Source of the DNA: Saprospiraceae bacterium
GTDB lineage: Bacteria > Bacteroidota > Bacteroidia > Chitinophagales > Saprospiraceae
Assembly (NCBI GenBank): GCA_021604865.1
Contig: BQJU01000030.1
Span: forward strand, 24,372-88,371
Direction of reading: 5' to 3'
Length of the DNA: 64,000 nt
The position numbers and the translations under genes were made by a program. Below the pieces are notes generated by a model that saw only the letters and a list, made by a program, of their open reading frames with translations, ran no database searches and had not been told where the DNA came from. This document shows positions 44,391 to 52,076 of the stretch, one piece after another; position 1 is the first letter of the stretch, and each line of letters starts with the position of its first letter.

Positions 44391-45395
44391 TCATTCACAA
44401 TTCGTCACCAAAGAAGTTTCCAAAACCTCCCGGGGCTGCAATTTCAACCATTCCTCATCCATGGTTTTCCTATCGGGATTTGGCCGCCATTGTGACGACC
44501 ACGGCTCCAGGGCAATGGCATAGGTTTTCCCCCACCAGGGGGCATCCTGGGTAGCATATCGCTCCTGCCAGAACCATAGAGATTTAAAAATAGCTGCATC
44601 CCAGTGAATAGAAAAAGTCATCACATCTGTAGTGATAGCATAGAAAGCTCTTTGCTCAAAATCACTCAGGTACGCCAGTTCACTAAATTGGCCATTTTCC
44701 GCTTTTGTTATTTTGCTGGCGTCAACAAGCTGATCCTTCATGGACTGTACCATGGGCCAATCCTGTTTTTTGCCCGGTTTGAATAGGCGATGATCAGGCA
44801 TTGCCGGTTCAGCTAAAAATTTTGTTGCACTGGTTTTTATCCTTGCGCCATCTGCCAAAAAAGGTAAACCAAAAGCAATGTGATGCCCCCACATGAGGTG
44901 AAGATAGGTATCCGATTCGTTGGTCAACCTCTCGTCAATTTGCAATTGAGCGCTACCTCTTTTTAGGGTCAACGTTTTTTCGATAAGGATGGGAAAACGC
45001 AGGGGCCTGGTCCACAATTTCACACTAACCAATTCCTTAGATTGATTGACAATGGCATAATTCCAGGGAATAAATGAAATCTCTCCATGTTGCCCCAAAC
45101 TAGCTCCGCGATAATTCATAGCCGGGCTATTTGGCAATATTTCCTGCCAGCCGCCGTAATAATAATCTTCAAATTGGTTGGGAGTATCCCGCATTTGAGA
45201 AAATACCTCCCGCGGATTGATCATCTCTTTATCGAGCCTCAACATCAAATCAATCCCCACCGGTTTGTAGAGGTATTGAAAGATATCACTTCCCCGATCT
45301 GCCAGGATGCCGATCTTGAGGAACTCATTTTCCATAAAGATGACCTTCATGCCGTTATAGGTCCACTTATCGTTAATGGTACAGTGTTCGTTCAT
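44391..45395 (-). CDS. DUF4432-type aldose 1-epimerase-like protein
   Basis: 334 residues from ATG 45395. A galactose-mutarotase-like beta-supersandwich as in DUF4432: FLKIGILADRGSDIFQYLYK at the N-terminus, the conserved YYYGGWQEILPN block, HGEISFIPWNY, then LMWGHHIAFGLPFL with candidate catalytic His and a C-terminal WFWQER...ALEPWSS. It probably equilibrates anomers of an aldose or binds a sugar. No signal peptide. Its start overlaps the stop of the mannonate dehydratase gene by 4 bp, indicating translational coupling, so it belongs to the same pathway. Confidence 0.88.
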   Translation of the reverse strand: MNEHCTINDKWTYNGMKVIFMENEFLKIGILADRGSDIFQYLYKPVGIDLMLRLDKEMINPREVFSQMRDTPNQFEDYYYGGWQEILPNSPAMNYRGASLGQHGEISFIPWNYAIVNQSKELVSVKLWTRPLRFPILIEKTLTLKRGSAQLQIDERLTNESDTYLHLMWGHHIAFGLPFLADGARIKTSATKFLAEPAMPDHRLFKPGKKQDWPMVQSMKDQLVDASKITKAENGQFSELAYLSDFEQRAFYAITTDVMTFSIHWDAAIFKSLWFWQERYATQDAPWWGKTYAIALEPWSSQWRPNPDRKTMDEEWLKLQPREVLETSLVTNCE

Positions 45396-46456
45396 ACCGT
45401 ATCAATTAAAGCCTTCATATACCCCAATGCATACGCCATGCCAGCATGCCAGGGGGCATCACAACTCATTGCCGGACTATGGTCAGGAATTAAAATTCCC
45501 TGGTAATTATTTTTCTTCAAAATGCGAATGGCCGCGGCCATATCCAGGTCCCCCTCGTCTACGAATACTTCGCGATAATTGGGCACTTTACCTTTGACAT
45601 TCCTGAAGTGGATGTAGCCAATTTTTCCACTGGCACTATATTTATCCAAAGTTTGTAAGACATCACCTTCCGGCATTTCCTGAAGGGTACCCATACAAAA
45701 TTCAAAGCCATTGCTGGGGCTGTCTGACAAGGTCAGCAACTTTTCATACTCGCTAATGCTATAAAACAGGCGGGCAGATTGTCGAAGTTCCGGCAACGGC
45801 GGATCATCTGGATGTGCGACCATTTTAACGCCATTTTCTTCGGCGACCGGCAAAATCTGATTCAAAAACCAGGTTAACCTTTCCCACATTTCCGTCCTTG
45901 AAATGGGCGGTATAGTGCCTGAAGGCGCCTTTTCATCATAGGTCATATTCCATACCATACCGTTTTGAATTGGTAGGTCGGAATCAATAACTTCCTGGTC
46001 AAAACCCACCGTCATCGCATGGCCCCTGCCTGATGGTCGACTATTCCATCCCCAAACACCGGCAATACTGAAATAATAACCCAAAATAGGAATGCCGGCC
46101 TTACCGATATTGGCCACCATATACTTCAAGTCATCCATTTGCCGGTCGCGTTTTGGTCCGTCGAGCAAAATGTCGTACCAATGAGCTGGGTCAAAGTTTT
46201 CAATTGCTTCCCAGGTCAACCCGTGCGATTCTATCTCTTTTTTTAATCGGATCAGATCGTCGTATTGCCAAAGCTTGCCTTCATTTTTGGTGACGCCCCA
46301 GCCTTTGAGGTAGTTTTGAGAAAGAGAGGGATTATCACCTCCTTTGATATAATCGACCAGCTGCACCACCAGATGGGTCGCTCCTGCCTGGTGGGCAAAA
46401 TCAAAATTTTTACTATTTAAAAGACTTTTGTAAAGTCCGAGTCCTAGCTTTGCCAC
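45392..46456 (-). CDS. uxuA: Mannonate dehydratase-like protein (UxuA family)
   Basis: 354 residues from a GTG start at 46456; no suitable ATG is close. TIM-barrel UxuA-type dehydratase with the signature HPDDPP (H215-P220), the metal-site C254 (GFEFCMGT), H283 (IHFRN) and D300/E301 (VDEGDLDM), then DHSPAM near 325. UxuA removes water from D-mannonate to give 2-keto-3-deoxy-D-gluconate. It is somewhat shorter than E. coli UxuA (394) and belongs to a wider Bacteroidota clade, so another aldonate is possible. First gene of a four-gene minus-strand set, divergent at 49 bp from a DUF4185/DUF5005-like gene. Confidence 0.87.
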   Translation of the reverse strand: MAKLGLGLYKSLLNSKNFDFAHQAGATHLVVQLVDYIKGGDNPSLSQNYLKGWGVTKNEGKLWQYDDLIRLKKEIESHGLTWEAIENFDPAHWYDILLDGPKRDRQMDDLKYMVANIGKAGIPILGYYFSIAGVWGWNSRPSGRGHAMTVGFDQEVIDSDLPIQNGMVWNMTYDEKAPSGTIPPISRTEMWERLTWFLNQILPVAEENGVKMVAHPDDPPLPELRQSARLFYSISEYEKLLTLSDSPSNGFEFCMGTLQEMPEGDVLQTLDKYSASGKIGYIHFRNVKGKVPNYREVFVDEGDLDMAAAIRILKKNNYQGILIPDHSPAMSCDAPWHAGMAYALGYMKALIDTV

Positions 46457-46505
46457 AACACATTACTTAATTTAAAATCGTAAATTAGAGCAAAAATTTT
46501 ATCTT

Positions 46506-47663
46506 TTGAAACATAAACTCGCTAATCTCCTTTTTTTGATGTTTTTCTTATTTGCCATCTCTTCTTGTGACGTTGATGATGACTTCACTAGCGGCAATTT
46601 TTATCCCGTCGATTATGTACCTCCTGAAGAAGAGGTCGGGGATACTACCGATACCCCTGTTTACAATCCACAGGACTGCTGGGACGAAAATGTATTTGCC
46701 AGGCACAACACCACGTTCAACAACTATTTCACGAGATATGGTGACGGTTGGACCGGTGGTGATGCCACCTATTCTATCCCCATTGATGACAATACCAACT
46801 TATGGCTTTTTGGGGATACCTTTTTAGGCACCGTAAGAGCAGACCGTAGCCGTTCCGGATCACCATTGATCAATAATACCATTGTGCTTCAGGAGGGCGA
46901 GACCTTTACAACTTTCCATGGTGGCACGGCGGCAGCGCCAAAGGCATTTCTGGCGCCACCGGAAGAAGACTGGTGGTATTGGCCGGGGCATGGGCAGGTC
47001 CATAATGGTCAGGTTCAGCTCATCATGTTTGCCCTGGGACGGACCAGTCAGGGCGGGGCTTTTGGCTTTGAATATACGGCGATTGATCTGGCAACTTTAT
47101 CCTTGCCGGATTTGGAAATCATATCGGTAGAAAGGAAAATGTTGTTTGATGGAGCAAATTATGGCGCGTGTTTATTGCAATACGATGGCTTCACTTATAT
47201 CTATGGGGCCTATAAAACGGGGCTTAACAAATTTATGCATGTGGCGCGGGTACCGGGGACGGACCTCTCCCAGGAGTGGGAATATTTTGCTGGTGCCAAC
47301 TCCTGGACCACAAATGTATCAGATAGTAAAGCGGTCTTTTCCAATGTATCGGAGCAGTTTAGTGTGATCCACAGACCCAATGGGTTCTATCTGATGACCC
47401 AGAATTATTTCCTGGGCAAAGAGTTGTACTTATATTCGGGGCCAACACCCATTGGTCCTTTTGAAAATAGACAAACGCTATTCTGCACTCCGGAAACAAA
47501 CGACCGGATTTTCACCTATAATGCTTTTGTTCACGAACAATTTTCTACGGAAAACAACTTGTTTATCTCCTACAATAACAATAGTCACTTCTTTGTGGAT
47601 TTATTTAGCAATGCGGATAATTATCGGCCCCATTTTGTGAATGTGGAAGGGTGGTTGGAGTGA
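46506..47663 (+). CDS. DUF4185/DUF5005-like beta-propeller lipoprotein (paralogue 2)
   Basis: 385 residues from a TTG start at 46506 (MKHKLANLLFLMFFLFAISSC); the next ATG would cut the signal peptide. Lipobox Cys21. The propeller motifs are recognisable: RYGDGWTGGDATYSIPID, LWLFGDTFLGTVR, DWWYWPGHGQV, YGACLLQYDGFTYIYGAY, SEQFSVIHRPNGFYLMTQ and TYNAFVHEQF...LFISYNNNSHFF. It is the most diverged of the three paralogues and keeps the GDTFLG form seen in DUF4185. Probably surface-exposed and glycan-active. Only 49 bp separate it from the divergent mannonate dehydratase gene, so the two may share a control region. Confidence 0.75.
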   Translation: MKHKLANLLFLMFFLFAISSCDVDDDFTSGNFYPVDYVPPEEEVGDTTDTPVYNPQDCWDENVFARHNTTFNNYFTRYGDGWTGGDATYSIPIDDNTNLWLFGDTFLGTVRADRSRSGSPLINNTIVLQEGETFTTFHGGTAAAPKAFLAPPEEDWWYWPGHGQVHNGQVQLIMFALGRTSQGGAFGFEYTAIDLATLSLPDLEIISVERKMLFDGANYGACLLQYDGFTYIYGAYKTGLNKFMHVARVPGTDLSQEWEYFAGANSWTTNVSDSKAVFSNVSEQFSVIHRPNGFYLMTQNYFLGKELYLYSGPTPIGPFENRQTLFCTPETNDRIFTYNAFVHEQFSTENNLFISYNNNSHFFVDLFSNADNYRPHFVNVEGWLE

Positions 47664-47685
47664 CCGTATATTTGTCAGAAAAAGC

Positions 47686-47888
47686 TAAGTGCTTGTTTGG
47701 AGGTCGGATTTGATGGCGAAAAGCATCAATTTTTTGATAGTGCAAGGCTTTTTTTGAAGTTCATACCCAAAGGTACGGACAAGAAAAGTAACAGCCTGTC
47801 CCGCCGAAGGGAAACCGCTAGGTCGGGGAAGTACCATCGAAAAAGTGATATTTTGTAGCCCAAAGTTTGACCTCCAAACATGCACTAA
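47686..47888. mobile_element. MITE-like element C (197 bp) with TAA target duplication
   Basis: The element at 47689-47885 starts GTGCTTGTTTGGAGGTC and ends GACCTCCAAACATGCAC, flanked by TAA at 47686-47688 and 47886-47888. Its interior is nearly identical to the middle of element A over more than 100 bp. It lies between two DUF4185/DUF5005-like genes. Confidence 0.82.
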
Positions 47889-47945
47889 GTGCTATGCCCA
47901 TCAAAATAGCTATAGTTTACAACCAAAATACAAATAGTTGATTTC

Positions 47946-49130
47946 ATGAAACATCCTGGATACCTTGCTTTTTTGATTCTTTGCCTTGTTTGGAGTTGCA
48001 CCGCCTCAAAGGTTGGCAAGAAGGCTCCTCAAGCCCAAAGACCATTAACATTTACCAGCGAAGCTGCCCCGGAATGGACCGCCCTTTTTGAGCGAACATC
48101 CGGATGGTTTGGCGCAGACGGCATTTTTTCAATACCCCTGGATGGAAAAGAAGTGCAACAGGTTGACAACAAAAAAACGCTGTTTATCTTCAGCGATACC
48201 TATATCGGCGAGGTAGTAAACAATGCACCCAGAGCGGGTAACGTCATGGTGAATAACACTGCAGCCTGGTTGAGTGGTAATGAACCACAAGAGTCAAAGA
48301 TTTCCTTTACCTATAACAAACAGGCCGGTAATCAACCCATCTCTTATTTTATACCCAACAACTCCATATCCAAAGAGGGCGAATATTTCTGGCTGGGAGA
48401 TGCTTTCATCAACCAGGAGAAAGATAATGCACTGTACATTTTTGCCTATCACGTACATAAAACAGGACCTAATGTATTTGATTTTGAACAAACCAATATC
48501 ACTTTGCTGAAAGTTAAAGACCTCACTGAAAATGGCCTGGCAGAATATGAGCAGATCCCCACCACTGTAGGTTTTATCCACCCTACGTATGGCAGGGTAT
48601 TTTTTGGCAGTGGCTTATTCGTCAATACCAAAGCCGCCAAGGCACCCAACCCGGACGGCTACCTGTATATCTACGGCATCATGGGAAAAAACAAATCCCT
48701 AATAGCTGCCAGAACCCGGCCTGCAGACATTGAAAATTTTGACAAATGGACGTTTTGGGATGGCGAAAAATGGACCAGTAACAAGGTGGATGTGGCACCA
48801 ATCACTGATGGTATTTCCAATGAACTTAGCGTTACACCAACTCAAGATGGCCGCTATTTATTGACTTTTCAGGTCTTTGGCATTTCGGATAAAGTAGGGA
48901 TTCAGGTAGGCCAAAGTCCTATTGGTCCTTTTGGAAAAATCCATGAAGTATATACCTGCCCGGAGTATAAAGCAGGACTGTTGCCCTATAACGCAAAAGC
49001 CCATTATCACTTGTCAAAACCTGGCCAGTTATTAATCAGCTACAATACGATCACCCTCAACTTTTGGGAAGATATTCAAAAGGATGCCAGTATTTATCAT
49101 CCGAGATTTATTTGGGTGCGGTATGAGTGA
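47946..49130 (+). CDS. DUF4185/DUF5005-like beta-propeller lipoprotein (paralogue 3)
   Basis: 394 residues from ATG 47946. Lipobox Cys18 (LCLVWSC). Closely resembles paralogue 1: GWFGADGIFSIPLDGKEV, LFIFSDTYIGEV, EYFWLGDAFI, NPDGYLYIYGIMGKNKSLIA, NELSVTPTQDGRYLLTFQ, GPFGKIHEVYTCPEY and YNAKAHYHLSKPGQLLISYN. The acidic residues after FIFSD and in GADG are in positions where DUF4185 propellers carry catalytic Asp, consistent with glycosidase activity, though this is inferred. Separated from paralogue 2 by MITE-like element C, whose right end is 60 bp upstream of the start. Confidence 0.75.
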   Translation: MKHPGYLAFLILCLVWSCTASKVGKKAPQAQRPLTFTSEAAPEWTALFERTSGWFGADGIFSIPLDGKEVQQVDNKKTLFIFSDTYIGEVVNNAPRAGNVMVNNTAAWLSGNEPQESKISFTYNKQAGNQPISYFIPNNSISKEGEYFWLGDAFINQEKDNALYIFAYHVHKTGPNVFDFEQTNITLLKVKDLTENGLAEYEQIPTTVGFIHPTYGRVFFGSGLFVNTKAAKAPNPDGYLYIYGIMGKNKSLIAARTRPADIENFDKWTFWDGEKWTSNKVDVAPITDGISNELSVTPTQDGRYLLTFQVFGISDKVGIQVGQSPIGPFGKIHEVYTCPEYKAGLLPYNAKAHYHLSKPGQLLISYNTITLNFWEDIQKDASIYHPRFIWVRYE

Positions 49131-49138
49131 GGGGTTAA

Positions 49139-49624
49139 TCAATCCCGAATTTTTAGCTCCATAACTTCATTTTTAGCTAAAAACCCGGCGCGTTTATAAA
49201 AGGAGAGACTATTTTCACTAGGCCAAACGATTAAGACCTCCAAATCCTGACTAGTCGCCCATTGTTTAATATGGCTCAACATTTTAGACCCAACCCCCTT
49301 ACCTCGAAAAGTGGGTATGGTATAGACATTGGTCAAATAACCAAAATAATCTTCTATTCGACCTCCGGGTTTGGGAATCATCCTAATGGTATGCACAAAG
49401 GCATGGGCCACTATTTCATCATTTTCTTCGGTTACCCAGTATACCCACTGCCCTGATTCAAGCCCCTCTGTAAGAAAAGCAGCACAGGATTTAATAAAGT
49501 CATTTTTGTTAAACTCGTCATTGTCATCTTGTTCTTCCAACTGAAAATCCCAGCGGAGTTTTGCCAGTTGAGTAAGATCCTGTACTGATGCTTTTCGAAT
49601 ATTCACTTTATAGTTTATGAGCAT
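49139..49624 (-). CDS. GNAT family N-acetyltransferase
   Basis: 161 residues from ATG 49624 (MLINYKVNIRKASVQDL). GNAT fold with the acetyl-CoA-binding motif A at VYTIPTFRGKGVGSKMLSHI (R/Q-x-x-G-x-G/A form) and a C-terminal SFYKRAGF typical of the family. Small cytoplasmic acetyltransferase, substrate unknown. The start codon lies in the end of a degenerate MITE-like element that fills the space to the next gene, and upstream in-frame codons are translated element sequence. The stop is 8 bp beyond that of the convergent DUF4185/DUF5005-like gene. Confidence 0.88.
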   Translation of the reverse strand: MLINYKVNIRKASVQDLTQLAKLRWDFQLEEQDDNDEFNKNDFIKSCAAFLTEGLESGQWVYWVTEENDEIVAHAFVHTIRMIPKPGGRIEDYFGYLTNVYTIPTFRGKGVGSKMLSHIKQWATSQDLEVLIVWPSENSLSFYKRAGFLAKNEVMELKIRD

Positions 49625-49731
49625 GATTGAAGGTCGGCTTTGCATCGCCGTTCCCCGGGCGTCGAAGCCTTTGGCGCAGACGCCTGGAGAAAGCTTCAGC
49701 GCAAGCGTATGGTTGGCCTGCAAACATGAAT
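49619..49731. repeat. Degenerate MITE-like element D
   Basis: Ends resembling the family (GAGCATGATTGAAGGTCGG at left, GGCCTGCAAACATGAAT at right) enclose a short interior with AAGCTTCAGCGCAAGCGTA, also present in element B. It abuts the start of the GNAT gene and the stop of the Lys-rich gene. Confidence 0.6.
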
Positions 49732-50183
49732 TAATTCTCTTTCTTTTTAAACAGGCGCTTCAACCCCGATTCCTTTTTGTCCTCCTTGTCCATCTTTTCG
49801 GTGGCTTTAGTGCGGGATTTCGCTGCTTTCTCATCAGCTTTGGTCGCTTTGCGGTCGGCCTTTTCAGCTTTGCGCTGTGCTTTGATGGCTTCAGCTCTGG
49901 CTTTGGCCGCTCTTTCTCTGGCTTCAGCAGCTTTGCGTTCCTTTTTGTAAGCTTTGGCGTCGGATTTTGCGTCTTTGTGGGCTTCCTTCAGGTTATCCTT
50001 ATCCGACTTGTCGGAAATCTTTTCCTCCTTTCTAAAGATGGATTTGCTTTCTTTTTCGTCTTCTTTGGCTACCTTTTCTTTTTTGTCCGTATCCTTCTTT
50101 TTACTAAAAAATTGCGCCTGTGCTGACTGAAAAGATCCCATAGCAACAAATAATACCAGCGTAAACAACATTCGATTGATCAT
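49731..50183 (-). CDS. Exported Lys/Ala-rich coiled-coil protein, unknown function
   Basis: 150 residues from ATG 50183. A signal peptide (MINRMLFTLVLFVAMGSFQSAQAQ) is followed by a highly charged segment dominated by Lys, Glu, Asp and Ala with heptad-like character (KEAHKDAKSDAKAYKKERK, KAEKADRKATKADEKAAK). It ends KKESGLKRLFKKKEN. No known domain. Likely periplasmic or envelope-associated; the basic charge would allow binding to anionic polymers, which is only a guess. The reading frame is supported by the signal peptide and its position, since low-complexity composition alone is weak evidence. Confidence 0.7.
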   Translation of the reverse strand: MINRMLFTLVLFVAMGSFQSAQAQFFSKKKDTDKKEKVAKEDEKESKSIFRKEEKISDKSDKDNLKEAHKDAKSDAKAYKKERKAAEARERAAKARAEAIKAQRKAEKADRKATKADEKAAKSRTKATEKMDKEDKKESGLKRLFKKKEN

Positions 50184-50248
50184 AAAAAAATAGATTTGAT
50201 GTGATGTGGGATAAACGTAGGAAAGGAAGTCTTTCGTATAATCGTTTA

Positions 50249-51325
50249 TTAAACAAGCAGCTTATTAGTCAAAACGACCCTTTGTGCCAATACCCTAGCC
50301 AAATTTCGCCAAATGACGGTGCGATCGGATTCCAACGCCAGGCTGTTAATAGCAGATTGACTAAAGAGCACCACCTCTGTATCGGGGCTGGCAGCCATAA
50401 CTTCTGCACTGCGACGAGCATTCAGAATGTAAGCAATTTCACCAAATATATCACCTTCACCAAGCAACACCACTGATTTGCCCCCGATCACTACTTTCAC
50501 AATTCCTCTTTGCACAAAACCGAAGGCCTTTCCGCCATCATTTTTTATAATCAGAGATTCTCCCTCCCGGCAATTGATGACCATAGCATTTTTTAAGAAA
50601 GCCTCTTTACCTTGCTCACTGAGCCCCTCAGTTAGCGTCTGATGGCCCTCAAAAGCTTCTTCATTTTCCGGATAAAAAGCCGAGCCAATTTGAAGCTCTC
50701 TGTTGTCTCTAACCAATTGATAATACCACTGACAAAGCCCCGTGTAATGCCGGAAGTCAACCCCTTTGAGTAGGGGTAATGTAGGAGAGTGGATAATAGA
50801 CAAATAATCCTGGTCGGGCATGCAGATCATGGGAATGCGAAATTCACCCTCTTCATTTTTATGCAAAGGACCAATTGGCCTGAACCCCAACCGTTTGTAC
50901 ATCGAAAAATAATCTGGATCACAAGACATTAATACGGCCTGTCCACCAGCTTTTAGCACCTCTAAAAAACAATGATTCATCAACACCATCGGAGCGGAGG
51001 TTTTATGGTATCCGGCTTTAATGGCCAGCTGAGTGAAAATGACCATTTTAGATAATCGATCCTTATTTACCAGAGCAAAGGAGGGATCTGCATCTGTGTT
51101 TAGCGGAGCCTCTTCTAGTTTCAGACAGGCAATAATGTCTCCATTTCGGGAATCCTGACAGGCAACCAGTTGAGTACCTGCTTTTTTTATATTCGGATCC
51201 AGTGCCAATGCTTCCAGAAGTAGTCGACAATCCTGCCGTTCCTCTTTATCCTTAGGATAAAACGCTCTGAATTGTCCAATCCAAAGGTCCCATTGTAGAG
51301 ATATTTTGTTAATCAGGCCAGCCAT
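50249..51325 (-). CDS. GNAT/N-acyl-amino-acid-synthase-like domain fused to cyclic-nucleotide-binding domain
   Basis: 358 residues from ATG 51325. Residues about 1-215 look like the FeeM-type N-acyl amino acid synthase branch of the acyltransferase fold: DSRNGDIIACLKLEEAPLN, RLSKMVIFTQLAIKAGYHKT, LKAGGQAVLMSCDPDYFSMY and KRLGFRPIGP. Residues about 225-345 form a cNMP-binding beta-roll (INCREGESLIIKNDGGKAFG, GIVKVVIGG, LGEGDIFGEIAYILNARRSA), where GEIA and the following Arg match the phosphate-binding cassette. No signal peptide. The layout suggests an acyltransferase gated by a cyclic nucleotide, which is inference. It is followed by no obvious partner. Confidence 0.82.
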   Translation of the reverse strand: MAGLINKISLQWDLWIGQFRAFYPKDKEERQDCRLLLEALALDPNIKKAGTQLVACQDSRNGDIIACLKLEEAPLNTDADPSFALVNKDRLSKMVIFTQLAIKAGYHKTSAPMVLMNHCFLEVLKAGGQAVLMSCDPDYFSMYKRLGFRPIGPLHKNEEGEFRIPMICMPDQDYLSIIHSPTLPLLKGVDFRHYTGLCQWYYQLVRDNRELQIGSAFYPENEEAFEGHQTLTEGLSEQGKEAFLKNAMVINCREGESLIIKNDGGKAFGFVQRGIVKVVIGGKSVVLLGEGDIFGEIAYILNARRSAEVMAASPDTEVVLFSQSAINSLALESDRTVIWRNLARVLAQRVVLTNKLLV

Positions 51326-51386
51326 TAACCAGTTTTTTCTTCTTTGACAATTTCATTTGCCAAAGGACATTTATCTAGGTGGAATG

Positions 51387-51421
51387 GAAGTGGCGTTTTG
51401 TTTTAAAACGCCACTTCTTTT
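51387..51421. terminator. Strong hairpin between two minus-strand genes
   Basis: GAAGTGGCGTTTT (51387-51399) pairs with AAAACGCCACTTC (51405-51417) around a five-base loop. Flanking A and T runs would serve termination of the DUF1761 gene. Confidence 0.75.
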
Positions 51422-51442
51422 CCTACATTAATTCGTTGGGTT

Positions 51443-51943
51443 TTATTGCCAAGCACAAATAATGCCCCCCATCAGCGCCAATGTAATTGTCCAATAGGCT
51501 ACATTGACTGCAATATATTTAAATCCTTTTCTTTCAAATAATGCATTGGTACCCATAACAGGCAAAACAAAAAACAGACCTGCCAATACTCCATGAAAAA
51601 CACCATGCTGAAAAGTCCTGAAGTTATTGCCATATTTACCCATAAAATCAGCTAGCCAAAGACCGAGTTCAGAATTTGGGTCGTTAAGACCGGGTTCATT
51701 CATGAGAATCGATCCTAGGTGCATTTGGTGAACTACAATAAAATTCATCTCTACAGCCAGTAAAATACTCAAGACCAAAGATACGCCAAAGATAATGCCC
51801 ATATTGGCACCTTGCATTTTTTCTTCAGTCATACCGCTAGCTTGCATCCAGGCAGTCCCCATTACTTTAGGGTTATACCAGACAAATCCTACAACTGTAG
51901 GGACCAAAGCGGCTACGATTACTGCGATCCAATTAAAACTCAT
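51443..51943 (-). CDS. DUF1761 family membrane protein
   Basis: 166 residues from ATG 51943 (MSFNWIAVIVAALVPTVVG); the longer upstream frame is not needed. Four hydrophobic segments, with the family start WIAVIVAALVPTVVGFVWYN and a Trp/Tyr-rich first loop (VWYNPKVMGTAWMQASGMT) that mark DUF1761. Integral inner-membrane protein of unknown role. It precedes, on the same strand, the GNAT/cNMP gene but a strong hairpin separates them, so they are probably transcribed apart. Confidence 0.88.
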   Translation of the reverse strand: MSFNWIAVIVAALVPTVVGFVWYNPKVMGTAWMQASGMTEEKMQGANMGIIFGVSLVLSILLAVEMNFIVVHQMHLGSILMNEPGLNDPNSELGLWLADFMGKYGNNFRTFQHGVFHGVLAGLFFVLPVMGTNALFERKGFKYIAVNVAYWTITLALMGGIICAWQ

Positions 51944-52076
51944 AATAATTCGGTGATTTAGTGATAAATAAAGTTGGTTTAACATTTTCTGAGTCTAGTA
52001 AAAGTAGCAATTTTTTTTAGCATTTTTGGAGGGAGTAATTTCTCTTATATTTACTGTTGTAAACAAACCGCTTACC

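Noticed and set aside
49625..49723. N-terminal extension of the GNAT protein
   Set aside because: It is translated element D sequence and has no family similarity.
49617..50126. 169-codon plus-strand frame opposite the Lys-rich gene
   Set aside because: Its Phe/Leu/Gly-rich translation is the complement of AAG/GAG/GCC codons; the minus-strand frame has a proper signal peptide.
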